DNA of 53,025 nt from UBA1181 sp045617845 (lineage in GTDB: Bacteria > Bacteroidota > Bacteroidia > Bacteroidales > Paludibacteraceae). The stretch spans positions 1 to 53,025 of the forward strand of contig JAZLJL010000033.1 in assembly GCA_045617845.1 (NCBI GenBank), given 5' to 3'. Of the stretch, positions 46,136 through 53,025 are shown piece by piece. The translations under genes were made by a program, and so were the position numbers. How positions within the stretch are numbered: the first letter of the stretch is position 1; each line of letters begins with the position of its first letter. Under the pieces are notes generated by a model. That model saw only the letters and a list, made by a program, of their open reading frames with translations. It was not told the DNA's origin and ran no database searches.

Positions 46136-46172
46136 AAAAAGGAAGGCTTGCCCATAACCGGGCAAGCCTTCC
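46136..46172 (-). terminator. Terminator of the C10-like gene
   Basis: GGAAGGCTTGCCC and GGGCAAGCCTTCC form a perfect 13-bp stem with a 6-nt loop. On the minus strand TTTTTG follows. It lies 46 nt after the C10-like gene stop. Confidence 0.88.
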
Positions 46173-46218
46173 ATACGAATATCCGATTTAGGGTTCGACA
46201 AAGCAACCCCAATTGTCA

Positions 46219-48228
46219 TCACTTCAACAAGAGTTTATCGAATTTAGTCTCAGCGTTAGAAACAACCTTAACAATATACATTCCCTTGCCGTATGCGGAC
46301 ATATTGATTCTCATATCCTTCGAACCAGTCATCGTTAAGATTTCCTTACCGTGCATATCAAATACAGTCACGGTAGAAAGTGTGTTGTTCAAAGACACCG
46401 TAAACTCGTCAGTAGCAGGGTTAGGATAGATGAAAGGCAAGAAATGGATTTCAGCCTCAGCCACCTGATTCAACTCACCCTCGATTTCAGTTTCAATATT
46501 AGCATATTGACCCACAGCAGACTGATAATTGCTAACAGAATAAGTGGTGCTTTCGAAATTTCCGGAGATTTTCTTAATGATACCATGATTATTTAATAGG
46601 ATAATCTCAAAATCCTGTTCTCCGCTCCACGTTTCTTTCCAACCGCTCTCGATAACGACGTTACCGTCGTTTTCAATATTTCCGGCATTACAGAAACTAG
46701 CAGCGCTATTGTTAGCACCCAACTTCAAAATCCAAGAATTGGCATTCTTGACGTCAATTGTAAAACTAGGATTGGCACCTGTCTTCACGTTAAGGAGACG
46801 AGCATAGATATCCACCTCCTCACTTTCGACGAGCTCAGCCTCGTCCATGATGGTCGCAGTGACAACAGCCCCATTTTCGGCGGAGAATCCGGATTTAAAC
46901 ACGATTTCCTCCACGGAAGACAAAGAAAGGGTTGAATTCGCTTTAGCGGTAAAGGAGTCGTCACATGGAATAACTATAGTAGACATACTCATTTTGTCCA
47001 TGTTCTCGCCCTCGTTCAACAAAGGATTATTTTCGCAAGTATTCTCTGAATACGGAGAAATACCGACATAAACGCGTTGTTGTTTGTATTGTCCGATCAC
47101 GTCAGCGTTGTTCGCCGTCTTTCCGCACACCAACAACTCCCTAGAGAAGTCCAAATTATAATATCCATTCGCGAAACCCGAAGCTTCGCCCGCGTTCACA
47201 AAATAGTAATACTGTCCATCAGACTCCAGATATTGGAAACCGGACAACACGACCATCTGTTCTACAGAAGCCTGTGCGTTATCAAGTACGCAAAGGACTG
47301 GACGTCCGGCACGGATTTCAGACACAAGCAAATTATTCCAATATTGCTTGGTTTCCACAGAACGCCAGAGAGCCTCGTTTTGAGCTTCGTAACTATTATA
47401 TCCGAAGTCCTTCAATGCGGAATACATCGAGTTGTCTTTCAACTTCCATGTGGTTTTATCGCAACCATATGAGCATCCCAAAGCCAAGCCAGTCCTATTG
47501 ATAATACGGCTAATCTCATTTTTCTCCTCGTCAGTCGAAGCTACAGATTTCATGAGTGACCAGTCATAGTAATCCTCATAAGAATTTCCTAAGTTGTCAA
47601 TCACCGATGAATATATAGGCCATTTCCATTTCCACATCAATTGGCTCACAGCCACCGGCACAGACCCAGCCAAAGAGTGTTCGCAAGTACCACCCTCCGT
47701 TTCGCTTTTAGGGCAAAAGAGGTTCATGTCCTGGCTCCATTTCACTTTTCCGCCAAGGGTTTCATCCAAAAGCATGTCTTTCCCTTCCGGATTCGACAAA
47801 CTACGTAATGTAGTTCCTTCTCCGATCAAGCCAGCCCATTTTTCGGAAACGGTTCCTTCCGCGATTGAATCAAGGGCGCAAATCCCATCTTTATACATTT
47901 CTATCAAACCCGAGGTCGCCAAGTTTTCCGGATCGTCATTATATGCGCCCTCATAAGAATAAGCCAAAACCGGGCTTACTGAATAATTGGCAGACACCAT
48001 CACCCAACCTCCACCTTGAAGGTTACAAACGTACATCGCCACTGCGTCGTTTTTCTTCTCTTCGACTACACTTGCGACTTGCACTGAAGAATCTGTTCTT
48101 GCTTTAATGAAGTTAACCGCTACCTTTTGGGCAACATCTTCCGTAACTTTTTGCTGAGCGGCTTGTGCACACCATGGAAGGATTAGGAAAGCCAACAGCG
48201 AGACATTCTTTTTTACTATTTTTCCCAT
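46219..48228 (-). CDS. C10 (streptopain-like) peptidase homologue with altered active site, T9SS-exported
   Basis: 669 residues: signal peptide (cleavage near AQAA), an inhibitor-like propeptide region (to about 150), the C10 catalytic region (about 155-370), a beta-rich middle and a T9SS type A CTD (FIYPNPATDEF). In C10 enzymes the catalytic Cys sits in AGCVPVAMAQ; here it is AGSVPVAVSQ, so S189 replaces Cys. The catalytic His, in a GHAxxxDGY motif, aligns with EQMVVLSGF, giving Q324. The Trp of NWGWG is also lost (FVNAGEA). It is probably not a cysteine protease; a binding role is possible. Export is inferred from the CTD. Confidence 0.8.
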   Translation of the reverse strand: MGKIVKKNVSLLAFLILPWCAQAAQQKVTEDVAQKVAVNFIKARTDSSVQVASVVEEKKNDAVAMYVCNLQGGGWVMVSANYSVSPVLAYSYEGAYNDDPENLATSGLIEMYKDGICALDSIAEGTVSEKWAGLIGEGTTLRSLSNPEGKDMLLDETLGGKVKWSQDMNLFCPKSETEGGTCEHSLAGSVPVAVSQLMWKWKWPIYSSVIDNLGNSYEDYYDWSLMKSVASTDEEKNEISRIINRTGLALGCSYGCDKTTWKLKDNSMYSALKDFGYNSYEAQNEALWRSVETKQYWNNLLVSEIRAGRPVLCVLDNAQASVEQMVVLSGFQYLESDGQYYYFVNAGEASGFANGYYNLDFSRELLVCGKTANNADVIGQYKQQRVYVGISPYSENTCENNPLLNEGENMDKMSMSTIVIPCDDSFTAKANSTLSLSSVEEIVFKSGFSAENGAVVTATIMDEAELVESEEVDIYARLLNVKTGANPSFTIDVKNANSWILKLGANNSAASFCNAGNIENDGNVVIESGWKETWSGEQDFEIILLNNHGIIKKISGNFESTTYSVSNYQSAVGQYANIETEIEGELNQVAEAEIHFLPFIYPNPATDEFTVSLNNTLSTVTVFDMHGKEILTMTGSKDMRINMSAYGKGMYIVKVVSNAETKFDKLLLK

Positions 48229-48396
48229 ACTAATTTTTACTATAATCTTACGACTAATTAATTTAAATATATACTGCGCTAATCAAATATTTCCTGACAC
48301 AAAATTGTCGGATTAACAAATTCACTGAATTTCCATATTTTCTCATTTCATAATTTTTACCATAAAATTAATTATTAATATATCACTTTCAATTCG

Positions 48397-48427
48397 CAAA
48401 GTTAGTTTTTTTTTTAACAAACTCAAA
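48397..48427 (-). promoter_or_regulatory. Perfect consensus promoter for the C10-like gene
   Basis: On the minus strand TTTG, 19 nt (including A10), TAACTTTG. Both boxes and spacing match the phylum consensus. The leader is about 160 nt. Confidence 0.8.
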
Positions 48428-48698
48428 CAAAGTGAAGAAAAAAATTACAAAAAAAAATCATTGATACATTTCCGTCAACAAGACAAGCTTCCAACAGCAC
48501 CAACTTCCTTCGGGCTCCAATGGGTGGAAAAAAATCCATTGGACAAACAGCAACATTATGGTTTCAACATACATTTCAATTGGAGGGAGGACGCGAGCAC
48601 ACGCTCTACCAAGGGAACAAACAGAGAAGATCTAGGACAACAGGGCTAAAAAAAACATCAAAACGACGATTTATTAGGACACACCTTAATTTAATTTG

Positions 48699-48706
48699 TA
48701 TCTTTG
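48699..48706 (+). promoter_or_regulatory. -7 box for topA
   Basis: TATCTTTG followed by CG matches TAnnTTTG exactly, 28 nt before the topA start. The stretch 48428-48690 has no recognisable gene; two short plus ORFs there look spurious. Confidence 0.55.
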
Positions 48707-48734
48707 CGACCGATTTCGAAATTAATATAGTATT

Positions 48735-51182
48735 ATGCAGAAGAATTTAGTTATCGTCGAGTCCCCGGCGAAAGCGAAAACCATAGAGAAGTTCTTAGGA
48801 AAAGACTACACTGTCTTGTCCAGCTTCGGGCACATTCGCGACCTGAAAAAGAAGGGGATTGGCATTGACATCGAACATAACTTCGAACCCGACTACGAGA
48901 TACCAACCGACAAAAAAGCGTTAGTTAGTGAATTAAAGAAAAAGGCGAAAGAATCCGAAATCGTTTGGCTCGCGTCCGATGAGGACCGCGAAGGAGAAGC
49001 GATCGCATGGCACTTGTTCCATGTGCTTGGATTACAGAAAGACAATACAAGGAGAATCGTATTCCACGAAATCACGAAAGAGGCCATACTCAAAGCCATC
49101 GAGAATCCAAGGGAAATCGACGAAAACCTTGTCTGCGCCCAACAGGCGCGCCGCGTGCTCGACCGTATCGTCGGTTTCGAGCTCTCCCCTATTCTTTGGC
49201 GTAAAGTAAGACCATCTCTCTCGGCCGGACGCGTGCAATCGGTCACAGTAAGGTTGATAGTGGACCGTGAGAGGGAGATCCAGAAGTTCAATGCGGAAGC
49301 TTCATTCCGTGTCGTGGCTGACTTCTCCGTCATAGACGCTAATGGGAAGGCGGCTCAATTGCGCACCGAGCTCTCCGACCGTCTCAAGACGAAAGATGAG
49401 ACCTTGGCGTTCCTGAAACGTTGTCAAAACGCCTCATTCACCATAGAGGATATCGAAAAGAAACCGGCAAAGAAGAGTCCGGCTCCTCCGTTCACCACCT
49501 CTACCCTACAGCAAGAGGCATCACGAAAATTGGGCTTCTCCGTATCACAGACCATGATGGTGGCGCAACGCCTATATGAATCGGGAAAAATCACCTACAT
49601 GCGTACCGACTCGGTCAACCTCTCCAACCTGGCGCTCAACACGGCGAAGGAAGAGATCCAAAACATGGCGGGTGAGCAATACGTGAAAGTGAGGCAGTAC
49701 CAAACAAAGAGCAAAGGCGCACAAGAGGCGCACGAAGCTATCCGTCCTACTTACATCAGCAACCACACCATCGAAGGAACCGCACAAGAGAAACGGCTCT
49801 ACGAGCTGATTTGGAAACGCACCATCGCCTCCCAAATGGCGGATGCGGAAATGGAACGTACCATCGTGACGGTCAACATTTCAGGAGAGAAACTCCACTT
49901 CACCGCGGAAGGCGAAGTGCTGAAATTCGACGGTTTCCTGAAAGTATACATGGAATCTTCGGACGACGACAACGAACAAGGGGAAAGCACTTTACTTCCC
50001 AACCTCAGCAAAGGGGCTAAGCTCGAATGCCTTTCCGCAAAAGCCACGGAACGGTTTTCGCAACGTCCACCACGCTACACAGAGGCGAGCCTCGTACGCA
50101 AACTTGAGGAGTTGGGAATCGGACGTCCGTCAACCTACGCCCCTACAATCTCCACCATCCAGAACCGAGGATACGTGGAACGCGGCGACAAGGAAGGAGA
50201 GCAAAGATCGTTCGAGACAATCACGCTCGCGAACAATAAGATAACAGAGACCACTGAAACAGAAGTGTTCGGAACAGAACGTTCCAAACTCTTCCCTACC
50301 GATACGGGCATCGTGGTAAACGACTTCCTCATCGAATACTTTCCAGACATCATGGAATACAACTTCACCGCCAACGTGGAGAAGGAATTCGACGACGTGG
50401 CGGAAGGGAATGCGGAATGGACTTCGACCATAGATACCTTCTACAAGCATTTCCACCCAATGGTGGAGGACTCCGGCAAAATGTCCGAACGCAAGGTGGG
50501 CGAACGCATATTGGGCACAGACCCTCAGTCAGGCAAGCCAGTCTCCGCAAAAATCGGAAGATTCGGACCTGTAGTACAGATTGGCACGGCGGAAGACGAA
50601 GAGAAGCCCCGCTTCGCCTCATTGAGGAAAAACCAATCCATAGAGACCATCACCTTGGAAGAGGCGATGGAACTCTTCAAGCTACCACGTGAATTGGGCG
50701 AATACGAAGGGAAAACGATGAGCGTGGGCGTAGGACGTTTCGGCGCTTACGTAAAACACGACAGCAAATATTTTTCGTTGAAGAAGACGGACGACCCACT
50801 GGAGATTACGGCGGAGCGCGCCATCGAGCTGATCGAGGAGAAACGCGAGCAGGAACGCAACAAGTTCATCAAGGTGTTCGAGGCCGAGGGCATCGAAATC
50901 TGCAACGGACGTTTCGGTCCGTACATCGCCTTCAACGGAGCGAACTATAAGATTCCTAAGACAGCCGTTCCCGCCGAACTGACCGTGGAGGAGTGCAAGA
51001 AACTCATCGAAGAGCAAGGAGAGAAAAAGCCAGCCAGAAGGGCAAAGGCAGCCTCAACAACCGCTAAGAAAAGCGCTGTTTCCACTGAGAAAAAGAGTGC
51101 TGACACAAAAGCGAAAACGACAAAGGCCGCAAAATCCAAGTCAGCGGCGGCCAAAAAGACAGCCGTTAAGAAAGCAAAGTGA
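48735..51182 (+). CDS. topA: DNA topoisomerase I (type IA)
   Basis: 815 residues. The TOPRIM domain begins VIVESPAKAKTIEKFLG with the acidic DEDREGEAI; the active-site Tyr is Y288 in ITYMRTDS. Three C-terminal GRFGP or GRFGAY repeats (about 590-740) replace the usual zinc fingers, and the tail is Lys/Ala-rich (KKSAVSTEKKS onward), probably DNA-binding. It relaxes negative supercoils. The start at 48735 is well placed after the promoter. Confidence 0.97.
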   Translation: MQKNLVIVESPAKAKTIEKFLGKDYTVLSSFGHIRDLKKKGIGIDIEHNFEPDYEIPTDKKALVSELKKKAKESEIVWLASDEDREGEAIAWHLFHVLGLQKDNTRRIVFHEITKEAILKAIENPREIDENLVCAQQARRVLDRIVGFELSPILWRKVRPSLSAGRVQSVTVRLIVDREREIQKFNAEASFRVVADFSVIDANGKAAQLRTELSDRLKTKDETLAFLKRCQNASFTIEDIEKKPAKKSPAPPFTTSTLQQEASRKLGFSVSQTMMVAQRLYESGKITYMRTDSVNLSNLALNTAKEEIQNMAGEQYVKVRQYQTKSKGAQEAHEAIRPTYISNHTIEGTAQEKRLYELIWKRTIASQMADAEMERTIVTVNISGEKLHFTAEGEVLKFDGFLKVYMESSDDDNEQGESTLLPNLSKGAKLECLSAKATERFSQRPPRYTEASLVRKLEELGIGRPSTYAPTISTIQNRGYVERGDKEGEQRSFETITLANNKITETTETEVFGTERSKLFPTDTGIVVNDFLIEYFPDIMEYNFTANVEKEFDDVAEGNAEWTSTIDTFYKHFHPMVEDSGKMSERKVGERILGTDPQSGKPVSAKIGRFGPVVQIGTAEDEEKPRFASLRKNQSIETITLEEAMELFKLPRELGEYEGKTMSVGVGRFGAYVKHDSKYFSLKKTDDPLEITAERAIELIEEKREQERNKFIKVFEAEGIEICNGRFGPYIAFNGANYKIPKTAVPAELTVEECKKLIEEQGEKKPARRAKAASTTAKKSAVSTEKKSADTKAKTTKAAKSKSAAAKKTAVKKAK

Positions 51183-51204
51183 TAAACTACTTATCCGAAT
51201 AAAA

Positions 51205-51244
51205 AATGAAGGTCTCCCCAATCGGGAGACCTTCATTTTTTTTA
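51205..51244 (+). terminator. Terminator after topA
   Basis: AATGAAGGTCTCCC and GGGAGACCTTCATT form a 14-bp stem with a 5-nt loop, followed by T6. Confidence 0.9.
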
Positions 51245-51274
51245 ACGAACACAATAAATTCTTAATTCTTAAAT

Positions 51275-51306
51275 AAAAAAGGCGCTCACGTCACCGCAAG
51301 CGCCTT
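51275..51306 (-). terminator. Terminator after ilvE
   Basis: AAGGCGCT and AGCGCCTT form the stem; on the minus strand it is followed by six T. It lies 22 nt after the ilvE stop. Confidence 0.8.
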
Positions 51307-51327
51307 CCATATTGGTATATCAAACGA

Positions 51328-52353
51328 TTAGTCCAAAACAGTCACCCAATTGTGAACGTCCGGTTCATCACCATATTGGATGCCGCGGAGCTTATCATAC
51401 AACTTCTTGCTGATAGGGCCCGGCTTGCCGTCCTTAGAAATAACGTAAGACTTGTTCATCTCCAAATCATCGATTTGGGAGATTGGGCTGATAACAGCCG
51501 CAGTACCGCAAGCGCCAGCCTCTTCCATTGTCTCCAACTCCTCGATAGGAATTTGGCGACGCTCCACCTTCAAACCAAGGTCCTCTGCCAACTGCATCAA
51601 ACTTCTATTCGTGATAGAAGGAAGGATGGAAGTCGATTTCGGAGTGATATAAGTATTGTTCTTGATGCCGAAGAAGTTAGCGGCGCCCGCCTCATCGATG
51701 TATTTCTTCTCCTTAGCGTCCAAATAGAACTCGCAAGCGTAACCCAAGTCGTGAGCCTTCTTGTTTGCCAAAAGGCTGGCAGCATAGTTGCCACCCACTT
51801 TGTAGATACCAGTTCCGAGAGGAGCCGAACGGTCGTACTCACGGATCACCACGTAAGGGTTAGCTGAGAAGCCACCCTTAAAGTAAGGACCTACCGGTGT
51901 GACGAATACGACGAAAATATATTCGTTAGCAGGATGGACACCTACCTGAGCGCCCGTACCGATCAACAACGGACGGATGTACAAAGAAGCGCCGCTCTCG
52001 TAAGGAGGAATGAAACGCTCGTTCAACTTCACCACCTTCTTAATCATTTCGCAGAACTTCTCAGTAGAGAGTTCCGGCATCATGATTCCGCGGCAAGTCG
52101 ACTGCAGACGCTCCGCATTAGCTTCCATACGGAAGATACGGATTTTTCCGTCCTTGCAACGATAAGCCTTCAAACCTTCGAAAGCCTCTTGTCCATAGTG
52201 CAAGCAAGTAGCCGCCATGTGGATATTAAGATACTCTTCCGAACTTACTTCGATTTCACCCCACGCGCCATTCTTGAAGTGGCAACGCACATTGTAATCC
52301 GTCGGCATATAACCGAACTTGAGATTCGCCCAATCAATGTTTAACTCTGACAT
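51328..52353 (-). CDS. ilvE: Branched-chain amino acid aminotransferase
   Basis: 341 residues of fold-type IV PLP enzyme. The PLP lysine is K185 in YKVGGNYA; GQEAFEGLKAYR, YIRPLLIGTG and EAGAANFF are the family segments. It makes Leu, Ile and Val from their keto acids. The -7 box TATCTTTG at 52392-52399 (minus) is about 40 nt upstream. Confidence 0.96.
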   Translation of the reverse strand: MSELNIDWANLKFGYMPTDYNVRCHFKNGAWGEIEVSSEEYLNIHMAATCLHYGQEAFEGLKAYRCKDGKIRIFRMEANAERLQSTCRGIMMPELSTEKFCEMIKKVVKLNERFIPPYESGASLYIRPLLIGTGAQVGVHPANEYIFVVFVTPVGPYFKGGFSANPYVVIREYDRSAPLGTGIYKVGGNYAASLLANKKAHDLGYACEFYLDAKEKKYIDEAGAANFFGIKNNTYITPKSTSILPSITNRSLMQLAEDLGLKVERRQIPIEELETMEEAGACGTAAVISPISQIDDLEMNKSYVISKDGKPGPISKKLYDKLRGIQYGDEPDVHNWVTVLD

Positions 52354-52391
52354 AATCTATATCTGTTATAAATACTCGGTTTAAAAACTTC

Positions 52392-52399
52392 CAAAGATA
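52392..52399 (-). promoter_or_regulatory. -7 box for ilvE
   Basis: On the minus strand TATCTTTG matches TAnnTTTG. The nearest TTTG upstream is 25 nt away, too far for a good -33. Confidence 0.45.
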
Positions 52400-52483
52400 G
52401 TAAAAATAGGGCAATAAATTTCCTCAAATCTAAAAATTCCGATAAGACAGTCAAGGAAACCAATGACAATTCCAAACAACTAA

Positions 52484-52522
52484 CAAAAAAACCTCCGAAG
52501 GTTACGCTCAGGAGGTTTTTTA
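52484..52522. terminator. Bidirectional hairpin between ilvE and the IS3 remnant
   Basis: AAAAAACCTCC and GGAGGTTTTTT form an 11-bp stem with a 14-nt loop. Confidence 0.7.
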
Positions 52523-52599
52523 TTAAGCATCGCATTATACTCAAACTGTCGGCACTTAGTTACAAATTCGATATGATTTGTTCTCTACCACAACAATGT

Positions 52600-53025
52600 A
52601 CACACCAGAACGATCCAATGTGAAAAACTCCTTACCCAGGCAGTCGAAGAATACAAGCAAGTGAGCGGATTGTCCAAAGTAGCCATTTGCAAACTGTCTG
52701 GGGTTAACAGGCAATCATACTACAGGAGGAAGTGGAGTACAGCGAAGACGAAGGAGCGAGCGGAAAGTGTCGTCCGAAGCGTAGAGATGATACGGGCAGA
52801 AATGCCCCGTGTGGGGTGCAGAAAACTGTACCATATGCTCCACTCGCAAATGCAGAGTCTGTCCGTGGGAAGAGACAAACTCTTCACCATACTAAGGGCC
52901 AACCATATGCTGGTAAGCATTGAGAATGGCACATGCTTCACGCATCTATAAGAATGAACCCCTCATCCATCACTCGGACAGAGGGATACAATACCGCTCG
53001 GACGCTTACCAAAAACGTTTGGCGA
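52600..53025 (+). pseudogene. IS3-family transposase (OrfB), internally deleted and cut by the window end
   Basis: The first frame reads LSGVNRQSYYRRKW, then PRVGCRKLYHML and GRDKLFTILRANHML, the N-terminal HTH region of IS3 OrfB. It then jumps, in another frame, to ALRMAHASRIYKNEP and LIHHSDRGIQYRSDAY, a late part of the DDE domain. The region with the first catalytic acidic residue is missing, so the transposase is dead. The C-terminus continues beyond the window. Confidence 0.85.

Noticed and set aside
48461..48750. Two plus-strand ORFs upstream of topA.
   Set aside because: They overlap each other and the topA promoter and start, and have no recognisable features.

Overview
The window looks like chromosomal DNA of a member of the Bacteroidota, most likely a Bacteroidales bacterium that uses the type IX secretion system (T9SS). 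The reasons are: many Bacteroidota-type -7 promoter boxes (TAnnTTTG, twice paired with a well-spaced TTTG -33 box); two proteins with the T9SS type A C-terminal sorting domain (the YPNP motif); a Bacteroidota-type TssD/Hcp protein; a DUF4954 protein; and a pyrBI, membrane pyrophosphatase, recA and hflX gene set. No genus can be named from the sequence alone.

Layout. 1-110: the 3' end of an IS630-type transposase. 311-3976: a minus-strand translation cluster, rpsU - xerC - hpf - tRNA-Thr(TGT) - tRNA-Tyr - tRNA-Gly - tRNA-Thr(GGT) - tuf, the same tRNA order as the E. coli tufB operon. Here tuf encodes EF-Tu with a 133-residue C-terminal extension made of two 48-residue repeats, and the genes expected downstream (secE, nusG) are missing, with an IS remnant in their place. 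4064-7074: pepT overlapping a B12-binding-type radical SAM gene. 7107-8152: a gene tail and a frameshifted metallopeptidase-like gene. 8461-10217: an NSS (SNF) sodium symporter and a tiny translationally coupled partner. 10257-12948: a decayed accessory strip with a dead toxin-antitoxin pair, a dead NYN gene, two inverted 179-bp MITE-like repeats flanking a lipoprotein gene, and a gene tail cut by one MITE. 13243-17483: a lipoprotein, a small outer-membrane barrel, LD-carboxypeptidase and a lamin-tail secreted protein. 17625-18635: asd.

18875-32578: an approximately 4,100-residue surface protein followed closely by an OmpA-type barrel protein. It contains 17 YDG modules, including a duplicated five-module block, then nine GYHF-type repeats and a T9SS signal. 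33211-36948: the membrane pyrophosphatase, then pyrBI behind a promoter, a 7-codon leader ORF and a terminator hairpin, which suggests attenuation. 37065-39324: a two-domain TssD (Hcp) and an unrecognised 468-residue protein, possibly its cargo, behind a strong consensus promoter. 39865-43523: a four-gene overlapping operon (DUF4954, membrane protein, phosphodiesterase, flavin reductase). 43576-45863: recA and hflX. 46219-48228: a C10 (streptopain-like) peptidase homologue whose catalytic Cys and His both appear substituted. 48735-52353: topA and ilvE, convergent. 52600-53025: an internally deleted IS3-type transposase.

The most unusual items are the extended, apparently chimeric EF-Tu, the fused double TssD with its neighbour, the catalytically altered C10 protein, and the MITE pair with a covarying GGAG hairpin. 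All calls were made by reading the sequence; no database search was run.
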